Source: Bacteroidota bacterium
GTDB taxonomy: Bacteria; Bacteroidota; Bacteroidia; Chitinophagales; Chitinophagaceae
Length of the DNA: 46,665 nt
Direction of reading: 5' to 3'
NCBI GenBank assembly: GCA_013288285.1
Contig: JABDCE010000015.1
Coordinates: 1 to 46,665 of the forward strand
Within the stretch, counting starts at the first letter, position 1, and every line of letters begins with the position of its first letter. The notes under the pieces were generated by a model that was not told where the DNA came from, did not search any database, and worked only from the letters and a program-made list of their open reading frames with translations. Below, piece after piece: positions 15,968 through 24,499 of this stretch. The translations under genes were made by a program, and so were the position numbers.

Positions 15968-16033
15968 TGGTATAAAGTTAGGAACGATAATTAAATAAAG
16001 TGCACCATCTTACCTGTTCTTTTTCTTTTTACA

Positions 16034-16063
16034 ATAAAAAAGCGGGCGGCAATTGCCGCCCGC
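16034..16063 (-). terminator. Rho-independent terminator for the TPR gene
   Basis: A GC-rich 9-bp stem (16055-16063 with 16042-16050) with an AATT loop, followed on the minus strand by TTTTTT. It lies 16 nt after the TPR gene's stop. Confidence 0.9.
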
Positions 16064-16078
16064 CTGTAATAAATCTAT

Positions 16079-17686
16079 TTACTTCTTCGCTTTAGGTTTT
16101 GCAGCCGGTGTTTTTTCGGCCTCTTCAATGTCATGTACTGCCTGATCGTTAGGGTCTATCGCCTTGATCTTGTCTATGTACATTTTCATATTGTCCTTGT
16201 CTTTCTTATTGTAGTAGTAGTACAGCAAGTATTCGTAAGCACCCTTCATTTCATTCTTCTTGGCGTAATCAGGGCCTACAATGTCCAGCCACTTGATAAA
16301 GTATGTAACGGCTGCACCGGTGGTGGCTTCAGAGTCTATAGCTGATGCGCAACGTCCCTGCCAATAAGGCGCTGATGGCTGAGTAGGATACTTAGCTGCA
16401 AAGTCATTTGCCGCGTTCATAGCATTAGAGAGGTCTTTGCAATAGTAGTACATAATGGCCCTCCAGGCGTAGTCTCCAGCCTGTGTTTCGGGGTTTGCTT
16501 TTATAAGGTTGTTATACCAGTCTGCAGATTTGCAATAGTCTTTCTTGGTTTTAAATGCTTCTGCTATCTGGCGGTATACGTCTGATTTATTCTGTGCAGT
16601 ATCGCCACTGATACCCTTGGTGTAATAGAAGCCAGCGGAATCAAGCATGTCTAATTTCAGCATCAGTTTTCCTAACTGGATATAGTCGCCTGACATAATC
16701 TTCTTAGGGTCCTGCATAGAAAAATAGCTGCGAAGATTTTTAAGCGCATCTGTAGAGTCGCCACAATCAGCTTCAGAATATCCGAGTATGCCGGTTACTT
16801 CTATTTTGTTGTCGTTGGTCAGTTGCTCTTTAGAGAGCAGGTCTTTGGCATAGCTTGCAGCATCGCAACTGCTTTGTGCACGATATAGTGCGCGCTCATA
16901 TTCCAGCTTGTCGGCCAGGGTGTTGTCTGACAACTTTATGTAGGTCTTGATATTGTCCAATGCGAGTTGATACCTGCCGGAGCGAGTGTATGCATTTGCC
17001 AGTGCCTTGTAAGGCATTGGATTGGTAGCGTCAGCGTCTTTTGCTTTTGCGTAGTTATCGAGTGCGCTCTGATAATTATGCGCTTCGTACCACAGGTCGC
17101 CGATGTGCGTGAACCCGAGAGAGTTTTTAGGATCTTTTTCTGTTACATGCTCGTAGTTGTTCATTGCATCGCCGCCACCACCGGGTATTTTTCTATACGC
17201 ATCGCCCATGCCTATGTGCGTGTCTGCATCATCTGTTTTAGTAAGCACATCGGTATACCATGTGATGGCCTGGTGATAGTCGCCGCCCTCGCTGTGTGCG
17301 ATGGCATCGGCTGCATATTTTTCCTGTATCCATTCTTTCTTTTTGCCTTTAGCTGCGAGGTCTTTAGCTATCTGCATCCCTTTCGCCACGTCTTTACCGG
17401 CAAATGCCACTCGTGCTGTGCCTGAAATATTAGCGGGGTCTTCCGGGTATTTTGAAAAGGTAGTGCCAGCGGTAGCCACGTCACCCGATTCGAGGTAAGA
17501 GAGGCCGAGGTAGTAGTTGGCAAGAGGATCTGTAGCGGCTAAGGGAGTAAGCACGGCCTCAGCACTTTTGTACTTGCCGTAGTTATACATTTTTACGCCA
17601 TTGTCACGTGTGCCATCCTGCGCCATAGCGCCCACTGTAAAGGCCGAAGCCGCGAGTATCATTATTATTTTTCTGCTGTTGTACAT
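16079..17686 (-). CDS. Secreted tetratricopeptide-repeat protein
   Basis: 535 residues, with a signal peptide (IIMILAASAFTVGAMAQDG, cleavage near residue 22). The rest is a long TPR array: clear units are at ~30-85 (YNYGKYKSAEAVLTPLAATD), ~150-185 (ITWYTDVL), ~195-270 (HIGDLWYEAHNYQSALDNYAKA, then ALANAYTRSGRYQLALDNIK), ~345-400 and ~400-470 (DYCKSADWYNNLIKANPETQ). The last 15 residues are a Lys/Pro/Ala tail. Periplasmic scaffolds of this kind in Bacteroidota often sit behind PstS-like and ExbB/ExbD/TonB genes. Here it follows a PstS-like lipoprotein gene (29 nt gap), with a strong terminator after it, so it is the last gene of that operon. Confidence 0.88.
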   Translation of the reverse strand: MYNSRKIIMILAASAFTVGAMAQDGTRDNGVKMYNYGKYKSAEAVLTPLAATDPLANYYLGLSYLESGDVATAGTTFSKYPEDPANISGTARVAFAGKDVAKGMQIAKDLAAKGKKKEWIQEKYAADAIAHSEGGDYHQAITWYTDVLTKTDDADTHIGMGDAYRKIPGGGGDAMNNYEHVTEKDPKNSLGFTHIGDLWYEAHNYQSALDNYAKAKDADATNPMPYKALANAYTRSGRYQLALDNIKTYIKLSDNTLADKLEYERALYRAQSSCDAASYAKDLLSKEQLTNDNKIEVTGILGYSEADCGDSTDALKNLRSYFSMQDPKKIMSGDYIQLGKLMLKLDMLDSAGFYYTKGISGDTAQNKSDVYRQIAEAFKTKKDYCKSADWYNNLIKANPETQAGDYAWRAIMYYYCKDLSNAMNAANDFAAKYPTQPSAPYWQGRCASAIDSEATTGAAVTYFIKWLDIVGPDYAKKNEMKGAYEYLLYYYYNKKDKDNMKMYIDKIKAIDPNDQAVHDIEEAEKTPAAKPKAKK

Positions 17687-17715
17687 CCTGGTACGTTGTA
17701 TTTATTGTTTTAAAA

Positions 17716-18621
17716 TTATTGGTTGTTTACTTTAGCTTCCCTGATGGTTATCTGTTCCTTCAAAGGGAAAAAATGTGCGTGTAAAAAAACGAGCTGCCCC
17801 CTGTAGCTGCCGAGAAAATTAGCAAAGCCAGTGCCCAGGCCATGATAACTCTCCGAGTTGATATAATACAGCTTGCGGGTAAGCGGGTAAGACTTCAATG
17901 CTATATATGCCTGGTAGGGCTTGTAGAACTGCCGGTCTTTCTCGTTTTCCAGCGCCACGGTGCGAACTGTCTTAATAAACGTTCCTGACTGTGACGTGTC
18001 CTCGTTTGCGTATACCCAACTCATGCCAACAAATCCCATTGCCTCCGGATTTTTAGAAACGTAGTCAATTACCTCTTTATTGCCTTTTGCGGCGAATACA
18101 TTGGTGCCAAGCTTGCCGCTCTTTAGTAAAGAGTCTGTGATAAATCTTACTGTGCTTGATTCCTGGTTGTCGAAAACCGCGGTGTATTTTTTCTTGTATA
18201 CGCCGGTAAGTATGCCGTTGAGTTCATCAATATCCAACATAGAATCTACAGACTGATTATTGACGATCACTGCAATGCCATCACCTGCGAGCGCCTCGGA
18301 AGAAGGAAATATTTTTTCCTGGTCACAGCGATCTTTTTCCGCCTTGGTAAGCTCCCGGGTAACGAGGATGATCCGCGCTTTGTGATCGAAATAATCTTTG
18401 AAACACTCCGCTTCCGGCTTGTAGTGAACTGTAATTTTAGCTTCGGGGAAGCTGCTGTCAAAGACCTTCAATTGTTCTTCAATAATGGGCTGGTAACTCT
18501 CATCTGCCGAAATATCTATAACCCCCTTAGCCAGCGTATCCGGATGTTTTGGCGCATCATCACACGACAACAGAACCGCACTAGCACACAAACAAAGGAC
18601 AATATCTTTCAACCAACGCAT
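17716..18621 (-). CDS. PstS-like substrate-binding lipoprotein
   Basis: 301 residues from ATG 18621 (MRWLKDIVLCLCASAVLLSC); a GTG-initiated extension of 29 residues upstream of the signal was rejected. A lipobox gives Cys near residue 20. The mature protein follows the periplasmic phosphate-binding (PBP_like_2/PstS) fold: GVIDISADESYQPIIEEQLK, a hinge region with ALAGDGIAVIVNNQSVDSML, GILTGVY, and DSLLKSGKLGTNVFAAKGNKEVIDYVSKNP near the C-lobe. No PstCAB genes are adjacent; instead a small membrane protein gene is upstream and a TPR gene downstream. The role may thus be other than classical phosphate uptake, e.g. part of a TonB/ExbBD-linked envelope system (inference). Confidence 0.87.
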   Translation of the reverse strand: MRWLKDIVLCLCASAVLLSCDDAPKHPDTLAKGVIDISADESYQPIIEEQLKVFDSSFPEAKITVHYKPEAECFKDYFDHKARIILVTRELTKAEKDRCDQEKIFPSSEALAGDGIAVIVNNQSVDSMLDIDELNGILTGVYKKKYTAVFDNQESSTVRFITDSLLKSGKLGTNVFAAKGNKEVIDYVSKNPEAMGFVGMSWVYANEDTSQSGTFIKTVRTVALENEKDRQFYKPYQAYIALKSYPLTRKLYYINSESYHGLGTGFANFLGSYRGQLVFLHAHFFPLKEQITIREAKVNNQ

Positions 18622-18726
18622 AAAGAGCGCAATTTTACTTATAAATTTAAAGAACGAGGGGTGCTTATATCTGTTGTAACAATAATTTAACAGGCGGCAA
18701 ATATACACCCGTTATGCAAAAGGAGC

Positions 18727-18978
18727 TTATTGTTCTGGTTCTGTTGGCTCTGTTCCCGGTTTTTGGGGTAAAATATCCTTTATGCCCCGGTACAGGCGTG
18801 CGCCGCCGCCTATAAGCATCATTCCACCCAATATATAGGCAATGATAGGTGGGATGGCCATAGTGCCGAATGCCTTCATAAATATGACCAGGCAGCCTAT
18901 TACTATGTAGAATACACCCATGCCTATATCCATGCTGGTACGTAAATATCTGTTGGACCTTCTCTGTTGGTAACTCAT
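18727..18978 (-). CDS. Small two-TM membrane protein
   Basis: 83 residues from ATG 18978 (MSYQQRRSNRYLRTSMDIGM); longer upstream frames lack a plausible start. Two hydrophobic segments are seen: GMGVFYIVIGCLVIFMKAFG (~19-38) and PPIIAYILGGMMLIGGGARLY (~42-62), followed by a polar, Pro/Glu-rich C-terminus ending EPTEPEQ. The N-terminus is basic, suggesting it faces the cytoplasm. It is 105 nt upstream of the PstS-like gene on the same strand, so it is likely first in a three-gene operon (membrane protein, PstS-like, TPR). Function unknown. Confidence 0.78.
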   Translation of the reverse strand: MSYQQRRSNRYLRTSMDIGMGVFYIVIGCLVIFMKAFGTMAIPPIIAYILGGMMLIGGGARLYRGIKDILPQKPGTEPTEPEQ

Positions 18979-19137
18979 TGTTTGTATTTGCGATGTAAAA
19001 ATAGTGTGAATAGCATAACCATAGAGACGCAGGACAGGAGAAGTTCCATAAAACATGGCTGCTTACTGCTAAAAGACACCTATTCTTAGTATTATATTTA
19101 TCTAAATTGCAAGCATTTTATAAACATTATATTATTT

Positions 19138-19152
19138 CAGTAATTATTACTG
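19138..19152. promoter_or_regulatory. Dyad CAGTAAT-T-ATTACTG
   Basis: A perfect 7-1-7 inverted repeat in the 279-bp divergent region between the small membrane protein gene and the barrel-tail gene. Possible operator; it could also be chance in an AT-rich stretch. Confidence 0.3.
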
Positions 19153-19212
19153 CCAGATAATATACGAGCCTTACATTAATATTACCATTTCGTTTAGGTT
19201 TACAGTTGTGCC

Positions 19213-19240
19213 TTTGTTAATAAATAAATTATTATTTTTG
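19213..19240 (+). promoter_or_regulatory. Promoter TTTG-N16-TATTTTTG
   Basis: Exact TAnnTTTG at 19233-19240 and TTTG at 19213-19216; the 16-nt gap is slightly short. The ATG follows at 19258. Confidence 0.5.
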
Positions 19241-19257
19241 TCGCAATTGTAAAAAGT

Positions 19258-21036
19258 ATGCAGTCAAAGAAAGCGGCCCTGTTTTTATCGGTAACATTTT
19301 TTCTAATATCTGCATTCATAAGTGATACGTCATATTCGCAAGTCAGAAAACATAATGGAGTAAGGCACCGGTCTTATTATTTCAGCGGCGGCTTGAATAA
19401 GGCGCAATTCTTCAATTCTACTATTAATGTAGACCAGAAAAAATTGGGCAATAACTATGATCTTTCAAAGGTAAAAGGTGCAAATACATTCAGCCTTAGC
19501 TCGTTTAAGCCCCAAAATCTCAACTATCGCGTCGGCTATTATTTCAATTACGAGCAGACGGCAGGTTTTGAATTAAGTTATGATCCGGTTAATTATCACA
19601 TTACTGACGGGCAAAGCCTGGGATTGAAGGGGACGTATAATGGGGCTCATAATGTCAATACTACGATTGTATTTGCATCGAAGGATGGCTATAAGTATAG
19701 CATGAGCGGTGCGAATTTCCTGCTGCTCAATTTTGTGAGAAGATTTACCATATACCGCCCCAACTCCAACCGGGTGGGTATTGATGCCATAGGCAAGTTA
19801 GGTGCAGGGCCGCTGATGCCTGAGTTTGTGAGTAGTCTGCCTGGTAACCCGATGGATGCACCTGCCTACCAGGTATGCGGATGGAACGGCGCCGGCGAGG
19901 CAGCGTTGCGGCTGACCATATACAGGTATGGTTATGTGGAGATAGCGGAAAAGTATGATTATGCGCTATACAATAATCTGCAGGTATATGGTGGGATAGC
20001 CAAACAAAACCTGGCTACACTGGAAACGATACTTTGTATAGGGTTTACATTCCCGAGTAACAGGTTCAATCCATTATTCCATCATGAGCGGAACATCATC
20101 ACCATCATACCTTTCTTCCAGGATAAGAAAGACCGTGACAGTACAGACTCGCAGGAGTATAAGGACAAAAGGGACGCAATGGGCGATGAAGACCAGCTAC
20201 AGGACATACCGGAGTTCCAGAGTGTGAAAGACAGAAAGGCAAGATTCCAGGAGCAGGTAGACAAGATAATATCTGATAGTCTTGCCAACCAGGCACGGAT
20301 AGACAGCATAGCGCACCAGGTGATCGCAGATAGTATTGCCAATAAAGAAATGTCGGACAGCGTGTTGCGTAAATCTTATAACGATAGCCTGGAGGCACTG
20401 CAGGTGAAACGCGATACGATAGGTATCAATGACTCTACCCTGAAACCGGCAGACACATCGGGCGTGCCGCCGCATGAAGAAACCAAGAGGGAAAGAAAGG
20501 CACGGCTGAAGAAAGAAAAAGCGGCGGCCAGGCAGAAAGAAAAGGATGCTGCCAATGCGCCTGCCGGTGGAGAGACGCCAACACCGCCACCTGCCGAAGC
20601 ACCACCCGCTACGCCGCCTACCACCCCACCGGCGGAGACACCCGCGCCGCCAGAAGAACAGAAGAGCGAAAAGCAACTGCGTAAAGAAAAGGAGAAGCAA
20701 GACCGTGAAGCACAGGAGAAAATAGACCAGGATAAGAAAACCCAGGACGCAAAAGAACAGGACGCGAAGGACAAAGCAGAGCAGGACTCGAAGGACCAGG
20801 CGGCTAAAGAAAAGCAGGACCAAAAGGATAAAGAACAGGCACAGAAAGAAAAAGATAAAGAAGACGCTAAAGCCAAAAAGGCACAGGAGAAGGCAGATAA
20901 AAAGGCTAAGAAAGAACAGGAAAAAGCTGAGAAAAAAGCCAAGAAAGAACAGGAGAAAAAAGATAAAGAGGAGCAGAAAGCTAAGGAGCAGGCTGCTAAA
21001 GAAGAAAAGAAGGATACGCCTGACCCAGGGAAGTGA
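19258..21036 (+). CDS. Outer membrane barrel protein with long proline- and lysine-rich C-terminal tail
   Basis: 592 residues. A signal peptide covers ~1-28 (cleavage near SYSQ). Residues ~35-285 look like an outer membrane barrel: HRSYYFSGGLNKAQFFNS, LNYRVGYYFNYEQTAGFELS, YGYVEIAEKYDYALY, LETILCIGFTFPSNRF. Residues ~290-410 are a charged helical stretch with repeated DSIA/DSLA-type motifs. Residues ~430-470 are Pro/Ala/Thr-rich (PPPAEAPPATPPTTPPAETP). Residues ~475-592 are an E/K/D/Q-rich coiled-coil-like tail with repeated KAKKEQEKA units. The barrel-plus-tail design suggests the tail extends through the periplasm or across peptidoglycan, as Pro/Lys-rich TonB linkers do; this is inference. 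No family name is assigned. It is convergent with rnhA (6 nt). Confidence 0.82.
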   Translation: MQSKKAALFLSVTFFLISAFISDTSYSQVRKHNGVRHRSYYFSGGLNKAQFFNSTINVDQKKLGNNYDLSKVKGANTFSLSSFKPQNLNYRVGYYFNYEQTAGFELSYDPVNYHITDGQSLGLKGTYNGAHNVNTTIVFASKDGYKYSMSGANFLLLNFVRRFTIYRPNSNRVGIDAIGKLGAGPLMPEFVSSLPGNPMDAPAYQVCGWNGAGEAALRLTIYRYGYVEIAEKYDYALYNNLQVYGGIAKQNLATLETILCIGFTFPSNRFNPLFHHERNIITIIPFFQDKKDRDSTDSQEYKDKRDAMGDEDQLQDIPEFQSVKDRKARFQEQVDKIISDSLANQARIDSIAHQVIADSIANKEMSDSVLRKSYNDSLEALQVKRDTIGINDSTLKPADTSGVPPHEETKRERKARLKKEKAAARQKEKDAANAPAGGETPTPPPAEAPPATPPTTPPAETPAPPEEQKSEKQLRKEKEKQDREAQEKIDQDKKTQDAKEQDAKDKAEQDSKDQAAKEKQDQKDKEQAQKEKDKEDAKAKKAQEKADKKAKKEQEKAEKKAKKEQEKKDKEEQKAKEQAAKEEKKDTPDPGK

Positions 21037-21042
21037 CCTAAG

Positions 21043-21522
21043 TTAGCCGGGTTGTAATTCGTTTGTGTCGCCGGGTTTGTATCCGGTGTCTTCTAAAAGA
21101 TGGCCGCCGTCGGCTGCGGCGGTGGCGAGTATGTCGCACCTGTTGTTCCACTTATTATCGGCATGGCCTTTTACCCACACAAATTTTATCTTGTTCTTTT
21201 TATAGAGCTCCAGGAATTGCTGCCACAGATCGGCATTCTTTTTTCCTTTGAAGCCCGTCTTCACCCAGCCGAATACCCACTTCTTCTCAACAGAGTTAAC
21301 CACGTATGCTGAGTCGGTATAAATAGTAACGTCGAGGCCGTCGCGCTTCAATAATTGCAGCGCTGCTATTACGGCCATAAGTTCCATACGGTTGTTGGTA
21401 GTATGGCGGTAACCCTGTGAGATCTCTTTTATAGTGCTGCCCCAATGCAGCACAGCACCGTAGCCTCCATTGCCGGGGTTACCTCTTGCTGCGCCATCTG
21501 TATATATTGTGAGTTGGGACAT
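21043..21522 (-). CDS. rnhA: Ribonuclease HI
   Basis: 159 residues. All active-site residues are visible: Asp9 (YTDGAARGNPG), Glu47 (NNRMELMAV), Asp70 (YTDSAYV), His120 (VKGHADN) and Asp130 (NNRCDILA). The basic handle around KTGFKGKKNADLWQQF is also present, as in E. coli RNase HI. It cleaves RNA in RNA/DNA hybrids (R-loops, Okazaki primers). Its ATG lies 15 nt after the stop of the ABC permease gene on the same strand, so they probably share a transcript; the pairing seems incidental. Confidence 0.97.
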   Translation of the reverse strand: MSQLTIYTDGAARGNPGNGGYGAVLHWGSTIKEISQGYRHTTNNRMELMAVIAALQLLKRDGLDVTIYTDSAYVVNSVEKKWVFGWVKTGFKGKKNADLWQQFLELYKKNKIKFVWVKGHADNKWNNRCDILATAAADGGHLLEDTGYKPGDTNELQPG

Positions 21523-21537
21523 GAAGGTGATTTTCGG

Positions 21538-22635
21538 TTACTCCCACTTAAAAGTTTTACCGGCAATTGCATAGATCACTACGCCCCACAAGAGCAATAC
21601 CAGTACATCTATTCTTACGTCCCATAGGCTTGATCCATCAAATGCTATTTTGCGGAGTGCGTCGTTGAGATAGGTAAGCGGTAGCGCATTGCAAAATGGC
21701 TGCAACCACTTAGGGAAATTGTCTATAGAGAAGAATGTGCCGGCCAGCAGAAACTGTGGTAGCGTGATGAGATTGGAAAAAGGGGGAATGGCAGATTCGC
21801 TTTTGGCCACACCACTAATGATAAATCCGAAACCCATAAATATCAGCAGCGACAGGGAACAAAGTACCAGCATCTCCAGGAAGGTAACCCAGCCATGATA
21901 AAGGGTATAGCCAAATGCAAAATACCCAACCGAAATAATAATGACAGCACCGATAAGCTGGAACAGCATCCTGGCGATGCCCTCGCTGAGCACAATGATC
22001 TCTTTGCGCACAGGAGTAGCAAAGAAGCGTTTCAATACCAACGTTTGCCGCAGGTTGAAGAATACGAATGCGGTGCCGAATACACCTGAAGCGAGCAGCG
22101 AGAAACTAAGCTGCCCCGGGAGTATAAAGTCGATGGTCTTGTAGTTGCGTACTTCCGAGACATGCATGTCTATATTAACCAACTCTTCCTGCCTTCTCTG
22201 AATTTCGGGATCCTGCAGCTGTATCATTCCAGCGAGTATACCTTTCAACTGCTGCGCTTTGTCTACTTCGGTAGAAGCGACATTGAGCAGAATCTTGTAT
22301 TGTGGTTTTACGCCATCCGGCTGCTTTTGTATGTTGATGGTGGCTGCTATATCACCCTTTTTGAGCATCTTGTTTATAGTAGCCGTGTCCTTCGATACCC
22401 ATTTTAATACCGGCGGCAGGTGCAACATACTATACAGCGGGCTGGTAGTATCGCTACCCGGAGCCGCGGCTACCTTTATGCTAAAGCCACCACTACCGCC
22501 CAGGAAACCGAAAACAAGAATAAATATCAGCGGAAAAGCGATGGTGAAAATAATTGCCGACGGACTTTTAAGAATGGCTTGTAAACTTGCTTTTATCAAA
22601 GAACGCATCGCCCGCGTGTTGCTATATTTTGCCAT
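21538..22635 (-). CDS. ABC-2 type transporter permease
   Basis: 365 residues from ATG 22635 (MAKYSNTRAMRSLIKASLQA); ATG 22608 is an alternative. The topology is that of DrrB/YhgE/YhhJ-like ABC-2 permeases: one N-terminal TM (IIFTIAFPLIFILVFGFLGG, ~26-45), a large extracytoplasmic domain (~50-185), then five TM segments from ~190 to the end (e.g. GAVIIISVGYFAFGY, MLVLCSLSLLIFMGFGFIISG, VLVLLLWGVVIYAIAG). The ABC_membrane motif region LPLTYLNDALRKIAFDG near the C-terminus is typical. No ATP-binding subunit gene is next to it in the window, so its partner must be encoded elsewhere. Substrate unknown (drug, lipid or polysaccharide export are possible). Confidence 0.9.
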   Translation of the reverse strand: MAKYSNTRAMRSLIKASLQAILKSPSAIIFTIAFPLIFILVFGFLGGSGGFSIKVAAAPGSDTTSPLYSMLHLPPVLKWVSKDTATINKMLKKGDIAATINIQKQPDGVKPQYKILLNVASTEVDKAQQLKGILAGMIQLQDPEIQRRQEELVNIDMHVSEVRNYKTIDFILPGQLSFSLLASGVFGTAFVFFNLRQTLVLKRFFATPVRKEIIVLSEGIARMLFQLIGAVIIISVGYFAFGYTLYHGWVTFLEMLVLCSLSLLIFMGFGFIISGVAKSESAIPPFSNLITLPQFLLAGTFFSIDNFPKWLQPFCNALPLTYLNDALRKIAFDGSSLWDVRIDVLVLLLWGVVIYAIAGKTFKWE

Positions 22636-22654
22636 ATCGTCAATTGCTATGCCG

Positions 22655-22662
22655 CAAAGGTA
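22655..22662 (-). promoter_or_regulatory. Promoter -7 element for the ABC permease
   Basis: CAAAGGTA on the + strand (TACCTTTG on the minus strand), an exact TAnnTTTG match 19 nt before ATG 22635. It supports this start over the upstream TTG. Confidence 0.5.
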
Positions 22663-22726
22663 AGGAACGATGAGGTTCCTAAGTGAAGATGCCAAAGAAA
22701 ACCTATGATATTGAGCACTGCAGCTA

Positions 22727-23983
22727 TTATTTATTGACCAATATCTTGAAATAAAATGATGGCTTGCTCAACTGGCCCCTGAGATCCATATCTGTAAACA
22801 TGCCACTAATGGTGTTTCGCAATGACGGGCTTTTAGCGGCCTTATTAACCACAAAGTTGAACAGCCAGGGATATTTGCATAGTCGTTGCAGTGTAGTGCT
22901 CAGCTTTAATTCGTCCCCCAGCCGCTTGTATACCACATCATCATAAGCCTTTTTAAGAAATGCTCCTGAATAGTCGTTTTTTTCCGCAGCTTCTTTTATT
23001 GCCGCGGCTGCAAGCATGCCACTATACAGCGCATTGCCAATGCCCTCGCCGCTGAACGGGTCTATGAGGCAGGCCGCGTCGCCCGTGAGCATAAAATTAT
23101 TTCCTGACAGAGGTTGACGCGTCATGCCCAGCGGTAAGCCCCACCCCTGGATCTTGCCTTCCAGTGTTGCATTTGCAAATCGCGGCGCTATCTGCGGATT
23201 GGTCTTTATGGCATACAGCATCTGCTCCCTGAGATTGATCTTCTTTTCCCTGACCCTTTCTGACAGGATGCCTACCCCGACATTAGCCATACCACCGGGC
23301 AGAGGGAATATCCATAGATAACCGGGCAGCATTTCAGGTAAAAAGTGCAGCTCAATAAAATTATCGCTGTTCATTCCGGTCACCCCTTTGTAATAACCTC
23401 TTAGTCCTACGGCCGATGTTTTTGGGGCTGTGTGCTCGTTTAGATATTTCTTTCTTACGATACTTTTATCACCGTCAGCGCCAATGATCACCGGGGCGGT
23501 TATTTCATATTGGGCCTCTTTATGCAGCATGGTCACGGTCACTTCGTTTGCGCTGTTGGTCATGTTTGTCACGGCGGCATTTTGAAAAATAGTGCAGTAG
23601 GGCGATGCCATTTTCTTAAACAGAAAATTGTCGAACGTCAGACGGGGCGCTGTGAAGCCGGGCGCTTTTGTTTCTTTTGTGCGGGTAGTAGTAAACGGGA
23701 TGTCGAGTGTTTTGCCATTTGGCGCTACGAATGTGATACCCCAGGAGGGTGTAAAGCTATCGGCATCAGCTAATATTTCAGAGAGCCAGCCAGCATCGGC
23801 ACGGTTGATGACCAGGGCTGTTTTACCACTACATGCATCTCCACACACCTTATCCCGTGGAAATGTTTCTTTTTCAATAACTATATGGGGTACCTGATAT
23901 TTTGATAGAAAGAAGGAAGTACCTGCGCCGGCTGGCCCTGCACCAATAATAATAACGGATGTCGTCAGCTTCTGAGTATTCAT
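22727..23983 (-). CDS. FAD-dependent oxidoreductase of the geranylgeranyl reductase family
   Basis: 418 residues from ATG 23983 (MNTQKLTTSV); an in-frame TTG four codons upstream overlaps the promoter and was rejected. The Rossmann FAD-binding motif VIIGAGPAGAGTSFFL (~11-26) is followed by EKETFPRDKVCGDACSG (the typical PRxKxCGG-like segment) and the second FAD motif LTGDAACLIDPFSGEGIGNAL (~285-305). This pattern is that of GGR-type flavoproteins, which reduce isoprenoid double bonds (chlorophyll, archaeal lipids) or act in menaquinone or pigment metabolism. The specific substrate is not evident; neighbours give no pathway hint. Likely monocistronic with its own -7 element. Confidence 0.9.
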   Translation of the reverse strand: MNTQKLTTSVIIIGAGPAGAGTSFFLSKYQVPHIVIEKETFPRDKVCGDACSGKTALVINRADAGWLSEILADADSFTPSWGITFVAPNGKTLDIPFTTTRTKETKAPGFTAPRLTFDNFLFKKMASPYCTIFQNAAVTNMTNSANEVTVTMLHKEAQYEITAPVIIGADGDKSIVRKKYLNEHTAPKTSAVGLRGYYKGVTGMNSDNFIELHFLPEMLPGYLWIFPLPGGMANVGVGILSERVREKKINLREQMLYAIKTNPQIAPRFANATLEGKIQGWGLPLGMTRQPLSGNNFMLTGDAACLIDPFSGEGIGNALYSGMLAAAAIKEAAEKNDYSGAFLKKAYDDVVYKRLGDELKLSTTLQRLCKYPWLFNFVVNKAAKSPSLRNTISGMFTDMDLRGQLSKPSFYFKILVNK

Positions 23984-23992
23984 TTCTGTAGC

Positions 23993-24000
23993 CAAATATA
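23993..24000 (-). promoter_or_regulatory. Promoter -7 element for the GGR-like gene
   Basis: CAAATATA on the + strand, an exact reverse complement of TAnnTTTG, 9 nt from ATG 23983. Confidence 0.5.
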
Positions 24001-24056
24001 ACTGTTGTAACAGAAGCTACAGTACATTTTTATTTTAACTCAATGACAGACTAACA

Positions 24057-24275
24057 TCATACCTGATTGAGACTTCTACGGTCGTGCCTAACGGCCTTAT
24101 AAAGAAGGTAAACGGCTCCTGCATCCAGCATCAGCGATACGAATGTATAGGACAACTGGAGCATGACAATGTTTGAATGGAAAGCAATGTTGTATGTAAT
24201 TGCAGAGATAAACAAAAGTGCGCCTAGTAAGACGTACATAAAAGTGTTGTTGTCGATGGTTGTATTTTGTTGCAT
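24057..24275 (-). CDS. Small two-TM membrane protein, unknown function
   Basis: 72 residues, ATG 24275. Two hydrophobic segments: FMYVLLGALLFISAITYNIAF (~12-32) and LSYTFVSLMLDAGAVYLLYKA (~41-61), then a basic tail VRHDRRSLNQV that should be cytoplasmic. No family recognised. It sits alone between the GGR-like gene and the divergent YtxH-like gene; support rests on the start codon, the coherent TM pattern and length. Confidence 0.6.
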   Translation of the reverse strand: MQQNTTIDNNTFMYVLLGALLFISAITYNIAFHSNIVMLQLSYTFVSLMLDAGAVYLLYKAVRHDRRSLNQV

Positions 24276-24499
24276 AAAATGGCTGTTTTAAAATCTGCTG
24301 TAAAAATATTGTACCAACTTTCGCCCAACTAAGACTAATCGGTGAACAGAGGGTTTAAAGCGGGTAAGTAGAACAATTTCGATGACAATTGACCAATGAG
24401 TGTGGACAAGTAAAGCCATGGCATCCCTGCTGGCACGATTCTATATAACCTTAGGATAAGAATTTCAAACAGATTTTTATAACAGTTAAAACACTTTTT

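Noticed and set aside
20197-20942. Long minus-strand open frames (~190-210 codons) opposite the tail of the barrel protein
   Set aside because: They are mirror images of Glu/Lys/Gln-rich codons (giving Phe/Leu/Ser-rich text), with no start context and no family resemblance.
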